Source of the DNA: Nibribacter ruber | GTDB lineage: Bacteria; Bacteroidota; Bacteroidia; Cytophagales; Hymenobacteraceae | Reading direction: 5' to 3' | Assembly (NCBI RefSeq): GCF_009913235.1 | Contig: NZ_CP047897.1 | Coordinates: 1,302,001-1,366,000 of the forward strand | Length of the DNA stretch: 64,000 nt | In this document: one piece after another, positions 8,045-15,959 of the stretch | Layout of the letters: every line of letters begins with the position of its first letter | Position numbering within the stretch: the first letter of the stretch is position 1 | The notes under the pieces: model-generated | What the model was told of the DNA's origin: nothing | Database searches by the model: none | What the model saw: only the letters and a program-made list of their open reading frames with translations | Translations under genes and position numbers: made by a program

Positions 8045-8057
8045 CGGCTCTGGGTAC
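8045..8057 (+). repeat. attachment core, copy 3
   Basis: Exact 13-bp copy of the tRNA-Leu end, in the same orientation as copies 1 and 2. It marks the right boundary of the inserted region. Confidence 0.75.
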
Positions 8058-8063
8058 TAAAAC

Positions 8064-8094
8064 AAAAAAGCCACTGAAATTCAGTGGCTTTTTT
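8064..8094 (+). terminator. tRNA-type terminator hairpin after core 3
   Basis: AAAAAAGCCACTGA / TCAGTGGCTTTTTT with an AAT loop and a T-rich tail. It probably is the ancestral terminator of the tRNA gene, now displaced by the insertions. Confidence 0.65.
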
Positions 8095-8275
8095 GTTTTG
8101 ATGGGATGTTTGAGGGGAGATTACAGTTTTAATTCAACACTGATTCAGCAAATTATAACCCTGATTATATTATCAACTATACATTAAGCTACCATTGAGT
8201 ATTTCTTTAAGATTTAAGATATAGCTGTGTACTTCTAGTAGTATTGGTTTACTTGGCAGATGAACACCCAATATT

Positions 8276-8578
8276 TCAAGACTTTTCTCCTAGGCACCGT
8301 CTAATGTGCCATGTAGTCAACCACTTTAGCGCAGAAGTTCCTCTGCTCTTTTCCGCACTTCGCGATCCATCCACTTCTCCTTTGATAGCCTCCTCAACGT
8401 TAAGCGTGTCCAGTGAGCCCACCTTGGTAGATACTGAGTCAATGCCCGTGTGGCGTTCAAATTCTGTATTAACTATATCCCTGGCTGCGTTAGTAGCGGC
8501 ATCAGTGGCTGCTGTTGTAACTGATTCACATGAAGAGGCCATAAAAGCAACAATGGCAAAAGGAGCAATATTTTTCAT
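8276..8578 (-). CDS. small hypothetical lipoprotein
   Basis: 100 residues with a lipoprotein signal, KNIAPFAIVAFMASSC, in which Cys17 would be lipidated. The mature part is Ala/Thr/Val-rich (CESVTTAATDAATNAARDIV) with no known domain. An overlapping plus-strand frame (8244-8615) is of similar length, but only the minus frame has a credible start and lipobox. The C-terminal end WHIRRCLGEKS looks less natural and may reflect a frameshift near 8300. Confidence 0.45.
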   Translation of the reverse strand: MKNIAPFAIVAFMASSCESVTTAATDAATNAARDIVNTEFERHTGIDSVSTKVGSLDTLNVEEAIKGEVDGSRSAEKSRGTSALKWLTTWHIRRCLGEKS

Positions 8579-9089
8579 AATGTCTAACTATAGGGCGAAG
8601 AGGGATAACCTTTAAAGATGGAGAGGCCGCAGCATCAATCGTTTTTGAGATGAAATTGGAAAGGTCTCACCGTCCTGAGCGTAAGGCCGTCAGCCTACCT
8701 GGGTTAGTAGATCTTGATGCAGGTACTTAACCTGGAGAACGACCCTATAGCGAATTTAGTGTCTTCCTCCTGCCATGGCACGTGCCTCCTATCAGGGAGC
8801 GTCTGCAAAGCGGGCTTTTCATTCGGGGGTTGCCTGCCGCTCCATTGATGATGATTGGCCGCTTTTTTATGAACACTATATAAAAAGGCGGAACGAATTG
8901 GGTATGTAGTTATCCTAATAGAAGAAACCCGTTCAAGCGGCAATGTAGAAAGCTAAGATTGTCTTTCTACAGAAAAAAGGCTGTTAAACAGGGCTTTGAG
9001 CCTAAGGCAATTTCCTCACGCTACTTTAAGTAAACATTCTACAGGTTAGACTTCTGGAAGCTTGTTTGTGAGTTATTCTTAAAATGAAA
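8579..9089. other. intergenic stretch without a recognisable gene
   Basis: About 500 bp. Short frames exist on both strands (for example 8704-8943 minus), but none has a domain, signal or start context. The middle part is GC-richer than its surroundings and may be the remnant of a decayed gene; I could not identify it. Confidence 0.4.
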
Positions 9090-9116
9090 AAGGAGCAGCT
9101 GTGACAGCTGCTCCTT
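9090..9116 (-). terminator. terminator of the lyase-like gene
   Basis: AAGGAGCAGCTG / CAGCTGCTCCTT with a TGA loop, 26 bp past the stop; the minus-strand side ends in a TTTTCATTTT tract. Confidence 0.75.
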
Positions 9117-9141
9117 AGTAGTTATACTTTATTAATTTTTG

Positions 9142-10434
9142 TTACTTCTGAATAGTGAACTTGATGGAGTACGCAGGCGCAGTGGCTGTACCAACTTTGT
9201 CCTTAGTACCTGTGTAAGTGGTAGCACTTAGCGTATAGCTTCCGGTTTTGGCTGACCATGAATTGTAGTCACCATTTCTATCATCTCCAAACAGAGCATA
9301 AGGCACTACGTCATCCAATCTGGTCTTGCTGTCTGCCCCAGACAAGTTGAATTTCACAACACCTGCAGTAGACTTGCTGGTATTTGCTCTGATGTTGAAC
9401 TTGTAGGTACCCACTTTGCTGATATCAATCACGCCGCCATTAGCAATGGTCATGATATCTTTATTTGTGGAGGCATTTACCAGCGTGAAGCTTACCACTT
9501 TCTGAACGTCTGTAGTGGTGGTGGTGGTTGTGGAACCAGTTGTACCGCCAGTAGTGGTAGTTCCTCCGGTAGTAGTAGTAGTACCGCCAGTGGTAGTGGT
9601 AGAGCCAGTAGAAGTAGATCCTGAAGCAGTACCAGAGGTCATGTCAGCGAAGGTGGCGTTGCTGTTACCTACTCTAATGTTATCCAGGTAAAGAACGCGG
9701 TTGCTTACAATAGACTTGTCATATTTGAAGGCAGACTTATAAAGACCTACTTTCCATTTCGGCAATACGTCATTGTACATGTTACCACCGGTGATGGTTT
9801 TCACCTTTGCGCCGTTGATCCAGATTTCCACTAATCCGTCAGAACCGTAAGAGTGGATGAAGTGCAAAACAAACTCAGTCCAGGCGTCTTTCTTGATGGC
9901 ACCTAAATCATGCAGCTTTCTTGTCTCCGGAGTGTTTCCTACCTCAAAAGTGATTCTGTCTTTGTCAGTTCTAAGTGAGGTAGACGGGCTACCGCTCTGG
10001 TACCACTGGTTGATGATCTCGCGCTCTGTGTCATACTCATAGCCCTTGGAAGGGAAATAGGCGGCAAAAGAATACCAGGTGTTTTTGGTGATGTCACCTT
10101 CTGAGCCTTTTACAATAGTCACCTCAGATCTTTTCCCGTCCTGCACCAACGGCTGGTCTTTTCTAATCTCAAAGCGGGCGGCCTTGGTGCCTCTCCATAC
10201 CGGCGTGCTCACCACCTGGAAAGCATAGTCCCAAGAACCTATCTCCTTGGCATGAGCAGTAGAGAAGGGCGAAGATCCTTCCAAGGTCTCCTCAAAAATA
10301 AGGTTGCTTGACAGGTTGGATGTGGCAGAAACTTCTGCGTTTGGGGCCATTTCATCTAATTCATTCTTATCACAAGAGGCTGAGATGAAACCTACTAGCA
10401 ATGGCAATACGATATATTTGGTGTTAAACTTCAT
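9142..10434 (-). CDS. polysaccharide lyase-like lipoprotein with Thr/Gly linker and C-terminal domain
   Basis: 430 residues. A lipoprotein signal ends at VGFISASC (Cys21). Residues ~45-262 resemble the heparin-lyase-I/alginate-lyase type jelly roll (PF14099-like): FEETLEG, KRSEVTI, WYSFAAYFP, INQWYQSG, WTEFVLHFIHS and YLDNIRVG are typical. A low-complexity linker of Thr, Gly and Ser spans residues 266-308, followed by a ~120-residue C-terminal domain of unknown type with a beta-rich look. It is probably anchored at the outer membrane and acts on an acidic glycan, but the substrate cannot be told. It stands alone, without SusC/SusD partners. Confidence 0.75.
   Translation of the reverse strand: MKFNTKYIVLPLLVGFISASCDKNELDEMAPNAEVSATSNLSSNLIFEETLEGSSPFSTAHAKEIGSWDYAFQVVSTPVWRGTKAARFEIRKDQPLVQDGKRSEVTIVKGSEGDITKNTWYSFAAYFPSKGYEYDTEREIINQWYQSGSPSTSLRTDKDRITFEVGNTPETRKLHDLGAIKKDAWTEFVLHFIHSYGSDGLVEIWINGAKVKTITGGNMYNDVLPKWKVGLYKSAFKYDKSIVSNRVLYLDNIRVGNSNATFADMTSGTASGSTSTGSTTTTGGTTTTTGGTTTTGGTTGSTTTTTTTDVQKVVSFTLVNASTNKDIMTIANGGVIDISKVGTYKFNIRANTSKSTAGVVKFNLSGADSKTRLDDVVPYALFGDDRNGDYNSWSAKTGSYTLSATTYTGTKDKVGTATAPAYSIKFTIQK
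9511..9639 (-). repeat. low-complexity Thr/Gly/Ser-coding tract
   Basis: The DNA is built of GGTGGT, AGTAGT and ACCGCC-like triplet runs and encodes a linker of TTTT, GG and GS blocks. Such tracts can change length by slippage without breaking the frame. A similar Thr-Gly tail ends the CHRD protein at 29822. Confidence 0.7.
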
Positions 10435-11293
10435 GTGAAATAGTTAATAAAGGGGTTTATTTAGGGATAGTGGGATGCAGCCCAGACTCCATGAAATAAT
10501 TGGGTAGTCTAAGCGTTTAAAAAACAGCCAGAAAGGATTCCTGACCTCATTACTCTCCTTCTAAAAGTGCCTCATATACGCCTATCTGTTTTTAGTTTCT
10601 TCTCTCTATCTTTCTGCACAAAACCCAGATTTAACATCTGTACCCAGTGAGCATAATTAGGATTTTACCCTCTTTAAGCAATTAATAATTTTCTTTGGGT
10701 TATTGCAACCATCTTATTATCAATTCCGTAGCTACAAAGTTAGAAACATTATGTTTATATTTTTCAAACACCCTCCACAATTACCAAATTGTATTCAAAT
10801 GTTATAAAAAAGCCTTAATTTTCTTTATTAAAACCAACACTTTCTTTAAATAAGCCAAAACCTTTTCCTAGGGCCCAATTATAGCAAAATATTACTGACC
10901 AAGTAGTTACAATAATTTAAAGGGTAAATCGTTGCCAAAATTCAGCTGTTTCTAGCAAAAAAACTCTTACCTGCCCAAACATATATTGAACGATACCAAG
11001 AACGCTTTTTTAATACCAATAATTAGATTAGCATTTAAAAGGACATCGCGCAGTGCTACACTTCATCAAATCTATTGCTAACCTACTGACCTACAAATCC
11101 TTAATCTTCACCTTTATGCTTTCAGAAAGTATCTACCTGGATGTGACTATCGCTGGAACTTAATGCGGCAAGTCATGGTCCTAAAAGACCCTGATTACAC
11201 GTAGGTGGTGCTGTAAAAAAGAGAACACTCACCCTCTTATGTAGGGCGTTAAAATCACCCCTGCAAAACACCAACCAAAGAATGGTGCACAAA
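10435..11293. other. long AT-rich intergenic region with lyase promoter
   Basis: About 860 bp without a supported gene. A minus-strand -7 box TAACTTTG lies at 10735-10742, about 300 bp upstream of the lyase start, which would give a long leader. The AT-rich tract 10750-11000 shows no further structure that I can name. Confidence 0.4.
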
Positions 11294-11327
11294 AAAAGGC
11301 GCTCCAGCTAATGCCAGAGCGCCTTTT
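11294..11327 (-). terminator. terminator of the gene at 11349
   Basis: AAAAGGCGCTC / GAGCGCCTTTT with a 12-nt loop, 21 bp beyond the stop; the minus-strand side runs into a T-tract. Confidence 0.75.
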
Positions 11328-11348
11328 AAAGGGTCAGAAGAATTACAC

Positions 11349-12878
11349 TTACATCTTCAGTTCTTCCAGTACCAGGTTAATGGTTTGCGTTTTTTTGTCA
11401 TAATGGTACATGCACACATAGCCGGGCTTAGATTGCAAGGCACCGGTTTTGGCATCGTCGGGGCTGATAGAGGTATACTGCGACAGCTTTTTGGTCAATG
11501 GTATCTTGGTGGTCTTGGAAGCCTCACCCATCTTAATGGAAGAAACGCCCACGTACGGGTTTCCTTTGCCCAACGTAGCATCTTCAAAATTGCTATACAC
11601 AATCACCTGCTCATCTGAACCCTGCAAGCGGGTGGTGAAGTCAAAGGTAAACATCTTGTATTTTCTAAGATAGTAGGCCAGAGAAACACCACCCAAAGAA
11701 GCAATGCTGCCATCTACGTAAATAGACTTATACGGCTTCTCAATCTTATTCACGTCCAGGGGCTTACCCATCTTGTCATAGTTAAAGATGATGTAATCCA
11801 TCACGGTAAATCCCCAGGGAATGGAGGCGCTGTTGCCGCCGGCCGCCATGGCCAGAACAGTACCAGCCTTCACCGTTTTCCTGAACGTCTCGGCTACAAT
11901 CTGGTAATCGCCTTTGGCGTCTTCTACAATCTCATGAAACAGAACCTTAGGCTTAGACCCTATGCTAAACTTGCGCGAAGTGGCTTTTAGCGTATTCTGG
12001 ATGCCGTTGTCCCAGTCCATGGTGTTGTAGGCTAGCTTCTCGCCGGTGCTGGACAGCTTCATGAAGAAGATACCGTCAGAGTTCACCGCGTCCCATCTGT
12101 CGCCGTCAAAGTACATGCCCGCCGTGGTGATGTTGCCGCTCTTGTCAATCAGGAACGCAGAGGGAATGCCGGTTACTTTGCCGTCAAATAGTGGTTGCTC
12201 AAACTTCTTTTCGCCCGCTGTGCCGTCAAAAGACACAATCTTGCCCAGCACTTTGGTTGAAAAAGCATTAGGGCGCTCAGCCGTGATGGCCACCAGTTGT
12301 CCGTTGCCCGCTTCTACCGCCTCAATAGCGATCATGCCACGATCATTGGTCACTGTCTTCTCCCAGATGGGCAGCAGATTGCGATCCAACTTCTCAATGC
12401 TGTAGCCCCATTTCTTTTCTTTTACAGATTGGGTCACAAAGAAGCCGTCACCGTCCATGGAGGGATAAATAGCGGTGCTGCCGGCGGTAGCCAACTTTCG
12501 GTTCTGGCGCACCTCCTGCTTGATCAGGTTGCCTTGCTGGTCTACGGTCACAAACGTGTTCTGCGATTTAGAAAAATCAGAGAAGGCAAACAGGAAGTCC
12601 TGGCCGTTGAATTCGCCGCCAATCAGTTTTGAGGATCTGGTAATGGTGATGGGAGTTTTCTTGATGAGGTTCAGGTCCAGGTCAAAGATTTCCAAAATGA
12701 ACTCCATCATGCCGTTTTTGGCCTTCTCGTTCACATAAAACGTGTAGTAGCCTTTGTCTTTGATGGCTTCCACGCCCCTGAACTCGGCTTTTCGGACGCC
12801 GCTAATCTGGGCCTGCTGTGCATAGCCTGCCGCGCCCACTAGCAGCATGGCTGCCAATGCAAGTAAATGTTTTCTCAT
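11349..12878 (-). CDS. uncharacterised exported protein (DUF6770-like)
   Basis: 509 residues. A signal peptide is clear (MRKHLLALAAMLLVGAAGYAQ, cleavage after AQ). The mature part alternates short beta strands and polar loops (YYTFYVNEK, GGEFNGQDFLFAFSDF, WGYSIEKLDRNLLPIWEK), suggesting a beta-propeller-like or repeated beta structure. I think it belongs to the DUF6770 group of Bacteroidota, but cannot verify it. No catalytic motif is seen. It stands as a single gene with its own terminator. Confidence 0.6.
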   Translation of the reverse strand: MRKHLLALAAMLLVGAAGYAQQAQISGVRKAEFRGVEAIKDKGYYTFYVNEKAKNGMMEFILEIFDLDLNLIKKTPITITRSSKLIGGEFNGQDFLFAFSDFSKSQNTFVTVDQQGNLIKQEVRQNRKLATAGSTAIYPSMDGDGFFVTQSVKEKKWGYSIEKLDRNLLPIWEKTVTNDRGMIAIEAVEAGNGQLVAITAERPNAFSTKVLGKIVSFDGTAGEKKFEQPLFDGKVTGIPSAFLIDKSGNITTAGMYFDGDRWDAVNSDGIFFMKLSSTGEKLAYNTMDWDNGIQNTLKATSRKFSIGSKPKVLFHEIVEDAKGDYQIVAETFRKTVKAGTVLAMAAGGNSASIPWGFTVMDYIIFNYDKMGKPLDVNKIEKPYKSIYVDGSIASLGGVSLAYYLRKYKMFTFDFTTRLQGSDEQVIVYSNFEDATLGKGNPYVGVSSIKMGEASKTTKIPLTKKLSQYTSISPDDAKTGALQSKPGYVCMYHYDKKTQTINLVLEELKM

Positions 12879-13163
12879 ACGGTAATAAAGGGTAAGGTAA
12901 GGTTGGTAAGGAGTTGACTTAGAGTTGGTGTAAATTCTGCTGATACAGGCGAAAACTGGAAAATTCTAGCTTTGCCGAGGTATTTGTTGACTAACATAGC
13001 AGCGCCATGATTGGAAAAGCACTTCCGCGGGGTTCATGCCAAGCCATTTTTGTCGCCCGAATGGCAAAATCAAACAAGCTCTAAGTTTTACTAATGCAAA
13101 ATAGGACAATCTGATTTAATCTTTAGATACTCAGTTTGTTTTCTTACAAGAAAAGCTAAAATT

Positions 13164-13171
13164 TACCTTTG
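13164..13171 (+). promoter_or_regulatory. -7 box of the MORN-repeat gene
   Basis: TACCTTTG matches TAnnTTTG, 52 bp upstream of the ATG at 13224. Confidence 0.5.
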
Positions 13172-13223
13172 TTTTTCATCAGTCACCAGACCCAGGCATC
13201 TGTCCCGCGCAGCGCACATCCAT

Positions 13224-14210
13224 ATGAACTTCTTTTCTTCTAACGCCAAGCTACTCCTGCCCTGCCTGTTGTTGTTTCTTTCCTTTAAAACCCTTGCTCA
13301 GGGAAGAGAGGAAACCTTCTGGCCCAACGGCAACCCCAAAGTTCTAGGTTACTATGATGACAAGCACTACAAAGACCGCGAGTGGAAGGAATGGTATGAG
13401 AACGGCCAGCTCAAGCGGTCAGAGACCTTTTACAGAGGCCGCCGAAACGGAACCGTCACCGAATACTATGAGAACGGCCAGTTACGGTACCAGCAGAAAT
13501 ACAAGCCCAGCGTAGACTTCAACGGGTCCATTGTAGTGGATGGTCCATGGGTGGAATACTACGCCAACGGCCAAAAAATGAAGGAAGGCCTTTACCTGAA
13601 CGGCGGCCGCGAAGGCCAGTGGCAGGAATGGTATGAGGATGGCAAACCCCAGAAGAAAGAGTTCATCCTGCAAAAGAAACGCAACGGCCAGTACCAGGAG
13701 TGGCACCCCAACGGGCAGCTCAGACTTGCCGGCACCTATGTTCAGGACAATAAACAGGGCCTCTGGCAAGAGTGGCACCCCAACGGCCAGATCGCCAAAG
13801 AAGAAACCTATGACCTCAACGGCACCGTGGCCGGCAAGTCTGTGAGCTACTATGCCAACGGCCAGAAGAAAGCCGAGGGCCTCTACCACCTAAGCACCAA
13901 GACCGGAGAATGGCAAGAATGGCACGAGAACGGCCAGCCCAGAATCAAGTCTTTCTACAGCGCCTACGGGCTGGATGGTCCCTATGCCGAGTGGCACCCC
14001 AACGGCACCAAGAGCCTGGAAAGTCATTACCTACAGGGCAAGCTCCACGGCACCTGGCAAGAATGGTTTGAGAACGGCCAACCCAAGACCATCGGGTTTT
14101 ACAAATACGGTCTGCGTGATGAGAACTGGCAGGTGTACAATCCAGAAGGCCTTAAAACCAAGGAGACGGTCTACCAGAACGGAAAGAAGAAAAGCGAAAA
14201 GAACCTCTAG
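13224..14210 (+). CDS. exported MORN-repeat (YwqK-like) protein
   Basis: 328 residues. A signal peptide (residues 1-25, ending LAQG) precedes about a dozen MORN-2 type repeats of ~22 residues with the pattern G-x-W-x-E-W-Y/H-x-N-G-Q-x-K (for example EWYENGQLKRSETFYRGRRNG). These hairpin repeats form an elongated beta sheet. Databases often call such proteins YwqK antitoxins, but no toxin is next to this one and it is exported, so an envelope or binding role is more likely. The repeats at DNA level are imperfect. Confidence 0.8.
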   Translation: MNFFSSNAKLLLPCLLLFLSFKTLAQGREETFWPNGNPKVLGYYDDKHYKDREWKEWYENGQLKRSETFYRGRRNGTVTEYYENGQLRYQQKYKPSVDFNGSIVVDGPWVEYYANGQKMKEGLYLNGGREGQWQEWYEDGKPQKKEFILQKKRNGQYQEWHPNGQLRLAGTYVQDNKQGLWQEWHPNGQIAKEETYDLNGTVAGKSVSYYANGQKKAEGLYHLSTKTGEWQEWHENGQPRIKSFYSAYGLDGPYAEWHPNGTKSLESHYLQGKLHGTWQEWFENGQPKTIGFYKYGLRDENWQVYNPEGLKTKETVYQNGKKKSEKNL

Positions 14211-14295
14211 CTTCTCACCAGAAAATGCTTGAAATTTTGATGGCCAACCAAGCAGCACCAATCTAACTATTTGTCTCCTCAAAGTGCTTAAAAGC

Positions 14296-14333
14296 CGTTT
14301 TTGGCCTGTTTTCCAGAAAATAGGCCAAAAACG
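14296..14333. repeat. 38-bp palindrome, copy 1
   Basis: Near-consensus: left arm CGTTTTTGGCCTGTTTTC, right arm GAAAATAGGCCAAAAACG (one mismatch). Lies between the MORN gene and the DUF1569 gene. Confidence 0.85.
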
Positions 14334-14403
14334 AAATTTCCATTACCAACGCTTTATTGGACCGCTAGCAACGGCATTTCTACTGCATCCCAACCTCAAC
14401 CCT

Positions 14404-14856
14404 ATGAAGAATATTTTTGAACCCGCCATTTCACAGGAAATCATCCAACGCATAGAACAGCTCACGCCAGAATCTACCCCGCAATGGGGTACCATGACCG
14501 TTGCGCAGATGCTGGCGCATTGCAACGTCACCTATGAGATGGTCTATGAAGACAAGCACCCTCGGCCCAACCTCTTCATGCGGTTTCTCTTGAAACTGCT
14601 GGTAAAAAACTATGTGGTCAATGAGAAGCCCTACAAACACAACAGCCACACCGCCCCGCAGTTTATCATCAAAGAAACCAAAGACTTTGAGGCAGAGAAA
14701 GCCAGGCTAGTTCAGCACGTCTTGCAAACGCAAGCCTTGGGCGAAGCGCATTTTCAGGGCAAAGAATCTCATTCGTTCGGGCCGCTCACCAGCCAGGAAT
14801 GGAACAACATGTTTTTTAAACACCTGGACCACCACCTGCGCCAGTTTGGGGTGTAA
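14404..14856 (+). CDS. DUF1569 / DinB-like protein
   Basis: 150 residues from the ATG at 14404. The frame is open upstream to 14284, but that part only translates the palindrome at 14296-14333, so the inner start is preferred. Typical DUF1569 features: TPQWGTMTVAQMLAHCNVTYEM near the N-terminus and SFGPLTSQEWNNMFFKHLDHHLRQFG at the end, with histidines placed as in the DinB four-helix fold that binds a metal. The function of the family is not settled. It is a single gene between two palindrome copies. Confidence 0.8.
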   Translation: MKNIFEPAISQEIIQRIEQLTPESTPQWGTMTVAQMLAHCNVTYEMVYEDKHPRPNLFMRFLLKLLVKNYVVNEKPYKHNSHTAPQFIIKETKDFEAEKARLVQHVLQTQALGEAHFQGKESHSFGPLTSQEWNNMFFKHLDHHLRQFGV

Positions 14857-14883
14857 GGTACCCGCCAGGCGTAGGCAGACGGT

Positions 14884-14921
14884 CGTTTTTGGCCTCTTTT
14901 TCAGAAAATAGGCCAAAAACG
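14884..14921. repeat. 38-bp palindrome, copy 2
   Basis: CGTTTTTGGCCTCTTTTT / AGAAAATAGGCCAAAAACG type, 28 bp after the DUF1569 stop. Confidence 0.8.
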
Positions 14922-15054
14922 ACGCGCTGGACAAGCAGTAAGCAATCGTTTAGACTCTTTCCAAAAATAGAGTACCTACCACCCTAAACGTACATGTTGT
15001 CTCTTTTGGATTTCTAAAAAACAACCTTGTCGCCGGCAGGCCAGAGGCGCTTGT

Positions 15055-15068
15055 GTGACATTTGTCAC
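15055..15068. promoter_or_regulatory. Crp/Fnr-type operator 1 (autoregulation)
   Basis: Perfect palindrome GTGACATTTGTCAC. It ends 22 bp before a -7-like box CACCTTTG (15091-15098), which puts its centre near -41 as in class II activation. It precedes the regulator gene itself. Confidence 0.75.
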
Positions 15069-15234
15069 CTACCTTGTCCCTAGAAGAGGCCACCTTTGCC
15101 CAAGCCTTCCCTCAATGCAAGCGTGCCAGGAAGCGTTGAAGAATTGCGGCGGCAATCCAATGAGGATTGCGCCCTGGTACACGCCCGCAAGTAAAAGAAG
15201 CACGTACTCTTTTAGACCAACCACTTTCTTGACC

Positions 15235-15882
15235 ATGAACCAAGACACCATCAGTCTCATTCAACAGAAGTTTCCGCAGTTTGAACCGGCTTTGCTGCAA
15301 GAAGTGATACAGGCGGGCGTCATCAAGCACCTGGAGCCCGAGGACGAGGCCCTGCGCACGGGTCAGTTTTTGACGTCTAATGTTTTGGTGCTAGATGGCC
15401 TGGTGAAAGTCTACCGCGAAGACGAGGAAGGCGACGAGTTCCTGATGTACTACCTGGAGAGCGGCAGCGCCTGCGCCCTGTCCATGATGTGCACCGCCCG
15501 CAACGAGCAGAGCCAGGTCATGGCCAAGGCCGTCACGCCCTCGGCGGTGCTTATGATTCCGGCGCACGTCTCTGAGTTGTGGCTGGCCAAATACCCCAGC
15601 TGGCATACGTTCATCATTGCCTCCTACCGTGCCCGTTTTGACGAACTGCTCCAGACCCTGGACAGCATCGTGTTCAAGGGCCTGGACGAGCGTCTGGTCT
15701 TCTACCTCAAACGCCATCAGAAGGTGATGGGCAAGGAAGTGCGCCTGTCGCACCAGCAGATCTCCGAGGAGCTCAACACCTCCCGCGAGGTCATCTCCCG
15801 GCTCCTCAAAAAACTGGAGCAGACGGGGGCCGTGGTGCTGCACCGCAACTTCATTGAAATAATTAATCTGAACCTATTCTAG
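15235..15882 (+). CDS. Crp/Fnr-family transcriptional regulator, two-cysteine type
   Basis: 215 residues from the ATG at 15235; the longer frame from 15055 begins inside the operator, upstream of the inferred transcription start, and is rejected. Residues ~20-130 form a cyclic-nucleotide-binding-like sensor; ~150-210 form the Crp helix-turn-helix with recognition helix TSREVISRLLKKLEQ, whose E-x-x-S-R pattern is that of Fnr. There is no N-terminal Fe-S cysteine cluster. The only cysteines are Cys80 and Cys86 in the sensor, close enough to form a di- or polysulfide bridge. Matching operators stand before this gene and the next sulfur genes. A sulfide or persulfide signal is inference. Confidence 0.85.
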   Translation: MNQDTISLIQQKFPQFEPALLQEVIQAGVIKHLEPEDEALRTGQFLTSNVLVLDGLVKVYREDEEGDEFLMYYLESGSACALSMMCTARNEQSQVMAKAVTPSAVLMIPAHVSELWLAKYPSWHTFIIASYRARFDELLQTLDSIVFKGLDERLVFYLKRHQKVMGKEVRLSHQQISEELNTSREVISRLLKKLEQTGAVVLHRNFIEIINLNLF

Positions 15883-15886
15883 GTAT

Positions 15887-15900
15887 GTGACAATAGTCAC
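15887..15900. promoter_or_regulatory. Crp/Fnr-type operator 2
   Basis: GTGACAATAGTCAC, 22 bp upstream of the -7 box TACCTTTG at 15923-15930. It starts just 4 bp after the regulator's stop and serves the TauE/SafE gene. Confidence 0.75.
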
Positions 15901-15959
15901 TGTACCCGCCTGGCTCCTGCTCTACCTTTGTATTGTTCATTCACCAACCTCCCCAAGAA

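Larger units (their letters stand above)
5370..8057. mobile_element. tRNA-Leu inserted segment B (cargo without integrase)
   Basis: The segment runs from core 2 to core 3 (8045-8057). Its three leftward genes encode an AraC regulator, an MBL-fold hydrolase and an NTF2-like protein. The same GGTGGCA motifs flank both ends. No recombinase is present. Segments A and B therefore look like successive insertions at one site. Confidence 0.6.

Noticed and set aside
8244-8615. Plus-strand frame of 123 codons overlapping the small lipoprotein
   Set aside because: No signal, domain or start context; the opposite strand has a proper lipobox.
13224-14210. MORN-repeat gene as an antitoxin of a toxin-antitoxin pair
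   Set aside because: The protein has a signal peptide and no toxin-like gene is adjacent; the name comes from automatic family labels.
14284-14403. Upstream extension of the DUF1569 gene
   Set aside because: The added residues translate a copy of the palindrome; homologous sequence starts at the ATG at 14404.
15055-15234. Upstream extension of the Crp-type regulator
   Set aside because: It starts within the operator and ahead of the inferred transcript start; the family N-terminus begins at 15235.
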